Assembly (NCBI RefSeq): GCF_008801405.1
Contig: NZ_VZPV01000001.1
Coordinates: 2,852,001-2,916,000 of the forward strand
DNA: 64,000 bases
Source: Ralstonia insidiosa
GTDB lineage: Bacteria > Pseudomonadota > Gammaproteobacteria > Burkholderiales > Burkholderiaceae
Direction of reading: 5' to 3'
Shown: positions 33,499 through 41,403 of the stretch, piece by piece
Numbering within the stretch: the stretch's first letter is position 1
Layout of the letters: the number at the start of each line of letters is the position of its first letter
Notes under the pieces: model-generated
Database searches by the model: none
Seen by the model: only the letters and a program-made list of their open reading frames with translations
What the model was told of the DNA's origin: nothing
Translations under genes and position numbers: made by a program

Positions 33499-34236
33499 TT
33501 ATTTCCAGCGTGGTAGGTACACCATGCGCGTGTCGCTCGATGCGGGGTCGAGGACCTTGTCGTCGATACGTATCACAGCCAGATTCCGTCCCTGACGCAC
33601 CAGCCGCATCTGCTCGAACGGTGCGCGCCCAAGCTGCTCGATATTGTCGACCGAAAACCCGGCCAGCCGTGCCGCAGCACGCTGCGGCGGAATATCGAAC
33701 CATTGCCAGGCGTCGCTGGTGCCCTTGCGGCGCAGGCCTGCGCGCGCCCATACCTCCGTGGCAGGCATGTCGACCTGAGCATCGCCGTTGGGCAAGGTGA
33801 CCTGCGTGACAGTCTTGCCCGAGCGCGCCTCGAACTGGACTTCCACGTCCGCCATCGGCCCTTTGCCGGGCAGCCCGACGATCGCCAGCCAAGTGCCGGC
33901 TTCCGCAGGCTTTGTGCGGGCAAGGTCTTCGTCACGGAACAGGAAGAACATCGGCTTACCAGGCGTGTAGGCCCGCAGCACGATGGTCTCGCCGTCGAAC
34001 TTCCAGATACCTTCGGCGTGCTTGTCGACGCTGGATACCCAGCGCCACTCGAACCCGCCGTCATCGTGAAGCCGCAACATCGAGCCGACGTCGCGACCCG
34101 CATCAAGGTAGTACTGGTCCGCCACGGCCTGAACTGCATCGTCCGGCTCGGCAGCCAGCGCAGTGTTGAACCATCCGGCCAGCGCCAAAACCATGGGCGC
34201 AATCCACGCCCGCGTGCACGTCATTCGCATCGTCAT
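33499..34236 (-). CDS. Secreted protein of unknown function
   Basis: 245 residues, not recognised. Signal peptide MTMRMTCTRAWIAPMVLALA then GWFNTALAAEPDD, so export to the periplasm is likely. The body is rich in beta-prone segments with Trp and aromatic residues (FEWRWVSSVDKHAEGIWKFD, TIVLRAYTPGKPMFFLF), suggesting a beta-sandwich. Three ATG codons are in frame at 34236, 34230 and 34224; the first was taken, with AGGG upstream. It starts 17 bases after cysM ends, so it is probably co-transcribed with cysM, but a link to cysteine metabolism is not shown. Confidence 0.7.
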   Translation of the reverse strand: MTMRMTCTRAWIAPMVLALAGWFNTALAAEPDDAVQAVADQYYLDAGRDVGSMLRLHDDGGFEWRWVSSVDKHAEGIWKFDGETIVLRAYTPGKPMFFLFRDEDLARTKPAEAGTWLAIVGLPGKGPMADVEVQFEARSGKTVTQVTLPNGDAQVDMPATEVWARAGLRRKGTSDAWQWFDIPPQRAAARLAGFSVDNIEQLGRAPFEQMRLVRQGRNLAVIRIDDKVLDPASSDTRMVYLPRWK

Positions 34237-34252
34237 TGCGGCGCGCCCTAGA

Positions 34253-35155
34253 TCAGGCGGGGAAGACGCCCGTCGACAGGTAGCGATCACCCCGGTCGCA
34301 CACCACGAACACGATCGTCGCATTCTCGACTTCTTCGGCAATCCGCAGCGCCACGCACAATGCTCCGGCCGCCGAGATGCCGCAGAAAATACCCTCTTCA
34401 CGCGCCATGCGACGCGCCATGTGCTCGGCGTCGGACTGGCTCACGGGTTCGGTGCGGTCGATGGTTTTCGGGTCGTAGATCTTCGGCATGTAGGCTTCCG
34501 GCCATTTGCGAATGCCCGGAATGCGCGAACCTTCGGCCGGCTGTGCACCGATGATCTGGATAGCTGGGTTCTTTTCTTTCAGGAAGCGCGAAACGCCGGT
34601 AATAGTGCCCGTCGTGCCCATCGCTGAGACGAAATGCGTGATGCGGCCTTCCGTGTCGCGCCATAGCTCGGGGCCGGTGGTCTCGTAGTGCGCCAGCGGG
34701 TTATCCGGGTTGGCGAACTGGTCAAGGATGACACCCTTGCCTTCCTTCTCCATCGCGTCGGCCAAGTCACGCGCATATTCCATACCGCCCTTGACGGGGG
34801 TGAGGATGATCTCCGCACCGTAGGCAGCCATACTCTGGCGGCGCTCCACCGAGAGGTCTTCCGGCATGATCAGCACCATCTTGTAGCCCCGGATGGCCGC
34901 CGCCATTGCCAGCGCGATGCCGGTGTTGCCCGAAGTCGCTTCGATGAGCGTGTCGCCCGGCTTGATACGGCCGCGCGCCTCGGCGCGCTTGATCATGGAC
35001 AGCGCGGGGCGATCCTTGACCGAGCCAGCCGGGTTGTTGCCTTCGAGCTTGCCGAGGATGACGTTGCCGCGTCGCGCATTGCCTTCGCCGGGAATGCGCT
35101 GGAGCTGAACCAAGGGCGTGTTGCCGATGGTGTCTTCAATGGTGAGATAAGCCAT
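34253..35155 (-). CDS. cysM: Cysteine synthase B
   Basis: O-acetylserine sulfhydrylase, PLP fold type II, 300 residues. Schiff-base lysine K47 in NNPAGSVKDRP; Asn loop EATSGNTGIALAM; phosphate cup SAMGTTGTITGVSRFL; C-terminal VVCDRGDRYLSTGVF. The RRQSMAAYGAEIILTPVKGG and RKWPEAYMPKIYD segments fit CysM rather than CysK, so it may use thiosulfate as well as sulfide. ATG 35155. Confidence 0.94.
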   Translation of the reverse strand: MAYLTIEDTIGNTPLVQLQRIPGEGNARRGNVILGKLEGNNPAGSVKDRPALSMIKRAEARGRIKPGDTLIEATSGNTGIALAMAAAIRGYKMVLIMPEDLSVERRQSMAAYGAEIILTPVKGGMEYARDLADAMEKEGKGVILDQFANPDNPLAHYETTGPELWRDTEGRITHFVSAMGTTGTITGVSRFLKEKNPAIQIIGAQPAEGSRIPGIRKWPEAYMPKIYDPKTIDRTEPVSQSDAEHMARRMAREEGIFCGISAAGALCVALRIAEEVENATIVFVVCDRGDRYLSTGVFPA

Positions 35156-35219
35156 GATGCGTGAGGAACGGGAATCAGATCATTGTAATGCAGACCTACA
35201 ACCCTGCCCCGCACATGGC

Positions 35220-35246
35220 AAAACGCCCCGCTTGGAGCGGGGCGTC
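35220..35246. terminator. Terminator after the ComEA-like gene
   Basis: Arms ACGCCCCGCT (35223-35232) and AGCGGGGCGT (35236-35245), then TTTT on the minus strand. Confidence 0.85.
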
Positions 35247-35269
35247 ATGGGGAAAGACGATCGAGGCGC

Positions 35270-35578
35270 TTACTTCTTCTTGGCGTCCTTCTTGGCTGCA
35301 GCCGGTGCCGGCGCCGGCGCACCGAACGTCAGCCCTTCATTTTCCAGCTTGGCGAGCGTCTTGTCGCCGATGCCGGATACGCGAGACCTGAAGTCGGCGG
35401 CGTCCTTGTACGGGCCATTCTTGGTGCGCTCTTCAATAATGGCCTTGGAACGCTTCGGGCCAATGCCGGACAGCGTTTCCAGCCCAGCGTGATCCGCAGT
35501 GTTCACATCCACCGACGCCCACGCGGTCGACAGCATGGACAGCGACATCAACGCAACGGCCAACATTTTCTTCAACAT
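35270..35578 (-). CDS. ComEA-family helix-hairpin-helix protein, secreted
   Basis: 102 residues. Signal peptide MLKKMLAVALMSLSMLSTAWA, then a ComEA-type double helix-hairpin-helix: VDVNTADHAGLETLSGIGPK, RSKAIIEERTKNGPY and VSGIGDKTLAKLENEG. An Ala/Pro/Lys tail (APAPAPAAAKKDAKKK) ends it. ComEA binds incoming DNA in the periplasm during natural transformation, and Ralstonia are transformable; the short Lys-rich form might instead be a general DNA-binding envelope protein. Confidence 0.85.
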   Translation of the reverse strand: MLKKMLAVALMSLSMLSTAWASVDVNTADHAGLETLSGIGPKRSKAIIEERTKNGPYKDAADFRSRVSGIGDKTLAKLENEGLTFGAPAPAPAAAKKDAKKK

Positions 35579-35610
35579 GTGCTCCTCCTGATTCTTGGGT
35601 TCAGAGATGA

Positions 35611-35637
35611 AAAAACCGCCACATCGGGTGGCGGTTT
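35611..35637 (-). terminator. Terminator of the hldD transcript
   Basis: Arms AAACCGCCAC (35613-35622) and GTGGCGGTTT (35628-35637), T run on the minus side. It ends the long hldA-hldD unit. Confidence 0.88.
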
Positions 35638-35713
35638 CAACGCATCTTAAGGAGCATCACCAGGACACTGCAGCGCGCAAACAAAAAGTCACGCGCTGTC
35701 TGATTACCGGCGA

Positions 35714-36709
35714 TCAGGCAGGCTGCTTCAGCAGCCACTGGCAGTAGCGCTCAACGCCTTCCTGCACCGTCAGGAACGGCGCCGTGTAGCCCGCTGCGCG
35801 CAGGCGCGACTGATCGGCCTGCGTGAAGCACTGGTACTTGCCCCGCAGTGCATCCGGAAACTTCACGTATTCGATCAGGCCTTCCTGCGCCAGCTCTTCG
35901 GTGGAAAGCACCGGTTTGCCTTCTGCGCCACGCAGGGTATTCACCACCGTCGTGGCGATGTCGTTGAACGGTTGTGCACGGCCCGTGCCGAGGTTGAAGA
36001 TGCCCGACTTGTCCGGATGGTCGAAGAAGAACAGGTTGACCTTCACCACGTCTTCCACCGACACGAAGTCGCGCATCTGGCCGCCCTGCGGGTAGCCGTT
36101 GTACTCGCCGAACAGCTTGACGGTGCCTTCCGCGCGGAACTGGTTGAAGTTATGGAACGCGACCGAGGCCATGCGACCCTTATGCTGCTCGCGCGGGCCA
36201 TACACGTTGAAGTAGCGGAAGCCGACGATCTGCGACAGTGCCGTCGGCATAACGCGGCGCACAACCTGATCAAACAACAGCTTGGAGTAACCGTACACGT
36301 TCAGCGGACGCTCGAACTCCGGCGCTTCGCGGAAGGTTTCCGACGCGCCATACGTAGCCGCCGAGGAGGCATAGAGGAACTGCACGCCCTGATCCAGGCA
36401 CGCGCGCATCACCGCCAGTGTGTAGCGGTAGTTGTTGTCCATCATGTACCGGCCGTCAGTCTCCATGGTGTCGGAGCACGCACCTTCGTGGAAGATCGCG
36501 CGGACCTTGCCGAAATCGCCGCGCGCAAAGCGCTCGACAAATTCGGTCTTGTCCAGGTAATCGCTGATCTGGCAGTCAACGATGTTCTTGAACTTGTCGG
36601 CGCGCGTGAGATTGTCGACGGCGATGATGTCGGTCTCGCCGCGCTCGTTCAGGCCCTTGACGATGTTGGCGCCGATGAAGCCGGCCGCGCCGGTGACGAT
36701 GATGGTCAT
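35714..36709 (-). CDS. hldD: ADP-L-glycero-D-manno-heptose 6-epimerase HldD
   Basis: 331 residues, extended SDR. NADP-binding TGAAGFIGANIVKGLNERG at the N-terminus; catalytic YGYSKLLFDQ (YxxxK); sugar segment FEYNVYGPRE-like FRYFNVYGPREQHKG. Makes the L,D-heptose donor for the lipopolysaccharide inner core. Follows hldA by 18 bases. ATG 36709. Confidence 0.96.
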   Translation of the reverse strand: MTIIVTGAAGFIGANIVKGLNERGETDIIAVDNLTRADKFKNIVDCQISDYLDKTEFVERFARGDFGKVRAIFHEGACSDTMETDGRYMMDNNYRYTLAVMRACLDQGVQFLYASSAATYGASETFREAPEFERPLNVYGYSKLLFDQVVRRVMPTALSQIVGFRYFNVYGPREQHKGRMASVAFHNFNQFRAEGTVKLFGEYNGYPQGGQMRDFVSVEDVVKVNLFFFDHPDKSGIFNLGTGRAQPFNDIATTVVNTLRGAEGKPVLSTEELAQEGLIEYVKFPDALRGKYQCFTQADQSRLRAAGYTAPFLTVQEGVERYCQWLLKQPA

Positions 36710-36727
36710 GATCGGTGGATCAAATGA

Positions 36728-37666
36728 TCAGTTGAAGAGTTCTGCGTAAGTCACAACGGCCGTGCCCAGCTTGCCGACCACGATGCTGCCCGCACGGTTG
36801 GCGTATTGCACGGCTTCCTTGAGGCTGGCGCCGGCACCCAGCATGGTGGCCAGCGTGGCGATCACGGTGTCGCCGGCGCCCGACACGTCGTACACCTCAC
36901 GTGCCTGGGCCGACACGTGCAGCACTTCGTGCTCGGTGTAGAGCGTCATGCCCTCTTCCGAGCGCGTCAGCAACAGCGCTTCCAACTGCAGCTCGCGGCG
37001 CAGGTTCTGTGCGCGGATGGTCAGATCCTGCTCCGACTTCCACGAACCGACCACTTGGCGCATCTCGGCGCGGTTGGGCGTGATCATGGTCGCGCCCTTG
37101 TAGCGCGAATAATCGTCACCCTTCGGATCGACCAGCACACGGCGGCCAGCCTGACGCGAAGCCTCGATCATCTTGCCTACGTGCGTCAAACCGCCCTTGC
37201 CGTAGTCGGACAGCACCACCACATCGTGCTGCGGCACCAGCGTGCCAAAACGGTCGAGCACCGACATCAGCACTTCGTGCGTGGGCGGGTTCTCGAAATC
37301 GACGCGGATCAACTGCTGCTGACGTGCCAGCACACGCAGCTTGATCGTCGTGTTGACGGCCGGATCGCGATGCAAATGGCCCGTGACTTGGCTTTCGCCG
37401 AGCAGCGTTTCGATGCTGCGACCGGGCTCGTCGTCGCCGATCACACCCAGCATACCCACCTGAGCACCTAGCGCGGCGGCGTTGCGCGCCACGTTGGCGG
37501 CACCGCCCAGGCGCTCGTCCGAGCGCTTGATCTGCACAACGGGCACTGGGGCTTCGGGCGAAATCCGCTCAACGTCGCCAAACCAGTAGCGGTCGAGCAT
37601 CATGTCGCCCACCACGAGGATGCGGGCGGCCTGGATTTGTTCGGAAGCGAGTGCAGTCTTGGTCAT
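36728..37666 (-). CDS. hldA: D-glycero-beta-D-manno-heptose-7-phosphate kinase (HldA/RfaE domain 1)
   Basis: 312-residue PfkB-family kinase. Start region RILVVGDMMLDRYWFGDVER, sugar-binding ERLGGAANVARNAAALGAQV, and the anion hole with catalytic Asp DVSGAGDTVIA. It matches only the kinase half of E. coli HldE; the adenylyltransferase half (HldC/RfaE2) must be a separate gene elsewhere, as is usual in Burkholderiales. In operon with ugd and hldD. Confidence 0.95.
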   Translation of the reverse strand: MTKTALASEQIQAARILVVGDMMLDRYWFGDVERISPEAPVPVVQIKRSDERLGGAANVARNAAALGAQVGMLGVIGDDEPGRSIETLLGESQVTGHLHRDPAVNTTIKLRVLARQQQLIRVDFENPPTHEVLMSVLDRFGTLVPQHDVVVLSDYGKGGLTHVGKMIEASRQAGRRVLVDPKGDDYSRYKGATMITPNRAEMRQVVGSWKSEQDLTIRAQNLRRELQLEALLLTRSEEGMTLYTEHEVLHVSAQAREVYDVSGAGDTVIATLATMLGAGASLKEAVQYANRAGSIVVGKLGTAVVTYAELFN

Positions 37667-37702
37667 GGGTGTCGGCGGCGGCCGAGGGTCACAGCGCAGT
37701 GA

Positions 37703-39067
37703 TTACGATTGGGTGGAGCGCCCGATGGCCTGGTATTCAAAGCCCGCATCGCGCATGGCTTGCGGCTCGAACAAGTTGCGGCCGTCGAACACCATCGGCG
37801 TCTTCAACAGCGCCTTCACGGCGCTGAAGTCCGGGCTGCGGAACGCCTTCCACTCGGTCACGATGACCAGCGCGTCAGCGTTCTTGAGCGCGTCCATCTG
37901 ACCAGCGCAGAACGTCACACGTTCCAGCTGCTCAGCAGAAAGATCGAGCGCCAGTGCGTGACGGGCCTCTTCCATGGCGACCGGGTCATACACCTGCACG
38001 CGTGCGCCGCGCGACAGCAGCGAAGCGATCAGGATACGGCTCGGCGCTTCACGCATGTCATCGGTATTCGGCTTGAAAGCCAAGCCCCAGATGGCGAACG
38101 TACGGCCGGTCAGGTCTGCACCCATGCGGTCTTCAATCTTGCCGACCAGCACTTCCTTCTGCTTGTCGTTGACGGCCTCGACGGCCTCCAGCACGTGCAG
38201 CGTCTGCCCATACTCCTGCGCAGTGCGCACCAGCGCCTGCACGTCCTTCGGGAAGCACGAGCCGCCGTAGCCGGTACCGGCATAAAGGAAGCTGTAACCG
38301 ATGCGCGGGTCGGAGCCGATGCCCAGGCGCACGAGTTCGATGTCAGCGCCCACCTTGTCGGCCAAGTTGGCCATCTCGTTCATGAACGAGATACGCGTGG
38401 CCAGCATGGAGTTGGCAGCGTACTTGGTGAATTCGGCCGAGCGCACATCCATATAGAAGGTGCGCTCGTGGTTGCGGTTGAACGGCGCGTAGAGCGTGCG
38501 CATGATGGCCTTGGCGCGCTGGCCGTCGTTGTCGGCATAGGTACCGAGCACGATGCGGTCCGGGCGCATGAAGTCGTCCACTGCGGCACCTTCCTTCAGG
38601 AACTCGGGGTTCGACACCACCGAGAAGCCGACATCGGACTTGCCGCGCGTGGCAAGCACTTCGGCCACGGCAGCGCGCACCTTGTCGCCGGTGCCAACGG
38701 GCACGGTCGACTTGTCGACGATCACCTTGAAGCCGTTCATGTGCTGCGCGATGTTGCGCGCAGCCGCCAGCACGTACTTCAGGTCAGCCGAGCCATCCTC
38801 ATCAGGCGGCGTGCCGACGGCGATGAACTGCACATCACCGTGCGCGACGCTGGCCGCCACATCGGTCGAAAACTGAATGCGACCGGCCGCGCGGTTACGC
38901 TCGATCAGCTCTTTCAAGCCCGGTTCGTAGATGGGCACGCCGCCGGCGTTGAGCAGGTCGATCTTCTTCTGGTCGACGTCGAGGCAGAACACATCGTTGC
39001 CAAGCTCCGCCAGACACGCGCCGGTGACCAGACCGACATAACCGCTACCGATGATGGTGATTTTCAT
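37703..39067 (-). CDS. ugd: UDP-glucose 6-dehydrogenase
   Basis: 454 residues. NAD-binding GSGYVGLVTGACLAELGNDV; catalytic cysteine C271 in GTGYGGSCFPKD; C-terminal UDP-binding domain with WGLAFKPNTDDMREAPS. Oxidises UDP-glucose to UDP-glucuronate, the precursor of capsule/EPS uronic acids and of aminoarabinose for lipid A. Located between lapB and hldA, 36 bases from hldA. ATG 39067. Confidence 0.95.
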   Translation of the reverse strand: MKITIIGSGYVGLVTGACLAELGNDVFCLDVDQKKIDLLNAGGVPIYEPGLKELIERNRAAGRIQFSTDVAASVAHGDVQFIAVGTPPDEDGSADLKYVLAAARNIAQHMNGFKVIVDKSTVPVGTGDKVRAAVAEVLATRGKSDVGFSVVSNPEFLKEGAAVDDFMRPDRIVLGTYADNDGQRAKAIMRTLYAPFNRNHERTFYMDVRSAEFTKYAANSMLATRISFMNEMANLADKVGADIELVRLGIGSDPRIGYSFLYAGTGYGGSCFPKDVQALVRTAQEYGQTLHVLEAVEAVNDKQKEVLVGKIEDRMGADLTGRTFAIWGLAFKPNTDDMREAPSRILIASLLSRGARVQVYDPVAMEEARHALALDLSAEQLERVTFCAGQMDALKNADALVIVTEWKAFRSPDFSAVKALLKTPMVFDGRNLFEPQAMRDAGFEYQAIGRSTQS

Positions 39068-39129
39068 ACGAACACTTCAAAGATTAAAAAAGCGCCAGCG
39101 CGATGAACAACGCATCGTGCCGGACTGAA

Positions 39130-40404
39130 TTACATGCTGGCCCCGCCGCTGCCGCCAAGCGTTTCGGTACGGCGCGGTGAGTAGGTTTCCCAGCGGTTGC
39201 AGCCGGGGCATTGCCAATAGAACAGACGTGCGCGGAAACCGCACTCCTGGCACGTATAGCGCGCCAGGTTGCGCGTACGGCTTTGCAGAAGATCGCGAAT
39301 GGCGCCAAGATCCTGCGCGCGCTGGATGTCGGCATTGCCACCAGCCTCAACGGGATCCGCCAGCGCACTCTCGGCCACATCAGCCGTAGCGGCGGCCTCA
39401 TGGCCGACCGCCTCGGAAGCACGCGTCGCCTCAGCCTCTACCAGGCGCGTCAACGCCATCAGCGACGGCTGACGGCGGATCTGATCACGCATCAGCGCCA
39501 CGGCATCGTCGATACCGTGCACGTCCAGTTCATACTTGTAGACCGTATCGAGCAACTCCGGCCCCAGGCGGGCATCCATCTTAGAGCGCAGCCACGCCAG
39601 CCCTTCCGCGGCACGGCCGAGCTGTGCGTATGCCTTCATCAGCCGCTCAGCCACCAGCGGCAGGAATGCCGGATTCTGCTGCTCAATGCTGCGCCAACGC
39701 TTGATTGCGCCCTCGGTATCGCCCTGCCCTTGCGCCACATCGCCCAACTGGATGGTGGCGCGAACGTTCTTCGGGTTCTCCTGCAGCGCGCGCTCGAGCC
39801 ACTCAATGGCGGTCGGCACGTCCTTGCGTTGCAACGATTCCTGCGCCAGCTCACAGCAGAACTGCGCGATCTGGACAGCGTAGTCCTTACCCTGCAAGGT
39901 CTGCAGCTCACGCGCGGCATCGATGGCTTTGCGCCATTCCTTTTCGACTTCGTACAGCTCCAGCAGTACGCGCTTGGCGGGTTCGGCAAACGTGCCTTCC
40001 ATCAGCTTGCGCAGGGACTCTTCTGCGCGGTCCAGCAGGCCAGCGCGCAAGAAATCCTGGCCGAGTTCATACAACGCGTGGTCGCGCTCGCTGGCCGGCA
40101 GATCAGGACGGTTGACGAGATTCTGGTGCACGCGGATGGCGCGCTCGGTCTCGCCGCGGCGGCGGAACAGACTGCCGAGCGCGAAGTGCAATTCGGTGGT
40201 TTCCGGGTCGAGGCGTGCCACCTCAATGAAGGCGTCGATGGCCTTGTCCGGCTGCTCATTGAGCAGGAAATTCAGCCCCTTGAAATAGGAGCGCGGCAGC
40301 GACGACTGTTCGGTGCGCAACTGGCGGGCGTCGAGTCGCGCGGCAACCCAGCCCAAGCCAAACACCAACGGGATGGCCAACAGCCACCAGAGATCGAAGT
40401 CCAT
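39130..40404 (-). CDS. lapB: LPS assembly regulator LapB (YciM)
   Basis: 424 residues (E. coli 389). One N-terminal membrane anchor (WWLLAIPLVFGLGWVAARLD), about eight TPR repeats (for example DKAIDAFIEVARLDPETTELH, EWLERALQENPKNVRATIQLG), and a C-terminal rubredoxin-like metal site CQECGF with CPGC. LapB presents LpxC to FtsH and so limits lipid A synthesis. An Ala-rich insertion of about 40 residues between the TPRs and the rubredoxin knuckle explains the extra length. It starts three bases after lapA ends. Confidence 0.93.
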   Translation of the reverse strand: MDFDLWWLLAIPLVFGLGWVAARLDARQLRTEQSSLPRSYFKGLNFLLNEQPDKAIDAFIEVARLDPETTELHFALGSLFRRRGETERAIRVHQNLVNRPDLPASERDHALYELGQDFLRAGLLDRAEESLRKLMEGTFAEPAKRVLLELYEVEKEWRKAIDAARELQTLQGKDYAVQIAQFCCELAQESLQRKDVPTAIEWLERALQENPKNVRATIQLGDVAQGQGDTEGAIKRWRSIEQQNPAFLPLVAERLMKAYAQLGRAAEGLAWLRSKMDARLGPELLDTVYKYELDVHGIDDAVALMRDQIRRQPSLMALTRLVEAEATRASEAVGHEAAATADVAESALADPVEAGGNADIQRAQDLGAIRDLLQSRTRNLARYTCQECGFRARLFYWQCPGCNRWETYSPRRTETLGGSGGASM

Positions 40405-40407
40405 GCG

Positions 40408-40731
40408 TCAGACCTTGGGGCCGGGAACGTGATAGGGGGAGTCGGCAACGACGGGGGCAGTCGGCTCGACCACCTCTTCCGCCTTCTTCATGCGACCAAT
40501 CTGACGACGCAAGCGGCTGGCGGTAAAGCGATGGCGCACTACACGCGGCGTCATCGCCAGCATGGCGAGCAGAATCCCGGCCACAAAGAATGCCAGTGCG
40601 ATCAGAATCAGCGGCGCATGCCAGGCCACGCCAAACGGCAACACCAGCGAGACTTCCGCCGTGTTGTGCAATGCCAGCGCAAAGAGCAGCACAAACAACA
40701 GGAGGCGGATGACCCAGACGAGAAATTTCAT
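40408..40731 (-). CDS. lapA: LapA family (DUF1049) membrane protein
   Basis: 107 residues. Two hydrophobic segments (FLVWVIRLLLFVLLFALALH and APLILIALAFFVAGILLAML) with the LapA motif NTAEVSLVLPFG between them, then a basic cytosolic helix (RHRFTASRLRRQIGRMKKAE). Always found beside lapB and thought to act with it in LPS assembly control. ATG 40731. Confidence 0.9.
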   Translation of the reverse strand: MKFLVWVIRLLLFVLLFALALHNTAEVSLVLPFGVAWHAPLILIALAFFVAGILLAMLAMTPRVVRHRFTASRLRRQIGRMKKAEEVVEPTAPVVADSPYHVPGPKV

Positions 40732-40879
40732 GCAGGCTCAGTAACAAACAACAGCGCGGAAACAAACGGCGGTGCGGTAAGGCAGTACACGATTGCCGGG
40801 TTGTGCCGCATTGTAGCGGATTCACATGATGGCCAGCCACGCCAAGGGCTGTGCGAAAAGCCATCGCCACAATAGAAAA

Positions 40880-40900
40880 CGCCCCGGTAAAACCGGGGCG
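40880..40900 (-). terminator. Terminator after ihfB
   Basis: Arms CGCCCCGGT (40880-40888) and ACCGGGGCG (40892-40900), followed by TTTTCT on the minus strand. It separates the rpsA-ihfB unit from lapAB. Confidence 0.85.
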
Positions 40901-40929
40901 CTCCTGAAACTACCTTCTGCAACCTAGGC

Positions 40930-41352
40930 TTAGCGCGACATGGCCAGCGGTACCGCCACATCCGCCGGAAAACCGGCGGTCTGGCGCTTGCCATCAGCCT
41001 GCCGGGCTGCCTTGACAACCATCAGTGACACAGCTGGCTCGCCCTCCGAAGAAGGTTCACCCTGTTGCGCCAGGCTGCGATCGACCCGTTCGCGCAATTC
41101 CTTACCCGCCTTGAAGTGCGGCACCCGCTTCTCGGGCACCAGCACCTTCTCGCCGGACTTGGGGTTACGTCCAACGCGCGGCGGACGACGATTCAGACCA
41201 AAGCTGCCGAATCCGCGAATCTCGATGCGGTGGCCGTCCGCCAGGGCGTCGGACATCGCATCCAGGATCGTCTTGACCGCGATGTCCGCGTCCCGCAGCA
41301 GCAGTTGCGGAAAGCGGGCGGCCAGCTTCTCCACGAGTTCGGACTTGGTCAT
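40930..41352 (-). CDS. ihfB: Integration host factor subunit beta, with C-terminal extension
   Basis: 140 residues against 94 in E. coli. Residues 1-95 form the HU/IHF fold with the DNA-intercalating arm (GRNPKSGEKVLVPEKRVPHFK). The remaining 45 residues (from EPSSEGEPAVSLMVVKAARQ) are polar, then basic, and lack family similarity; similar tails are known in Cupriavidus and Ralstonia. Bends DNA with IhfA. ATG 41352 (MTKSELVEKLA) was chosen over an ATG six bases earlier. Starts 52 bases after rpsA. Confidence 0.94.
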   Translation of the reverse strand: MTKSELVEKLAARFPQLLLRDADIAVKTILDAMSDALADGHRIEIRGFGSFGLNRRPPRVGRNPKSGEKVLVPEKRVPHFKAGKELRERVDRSLAQQGEPSSEGEPAVSLMVVKAARQADGKRQTAGFPADVAVPLAMSR

Positions 41353-41403
41353 GGGCATCGTGCGCGCGTCCTCGTCGTTCTTTAGGGTCGACCCGGTGGA
41401 TGC

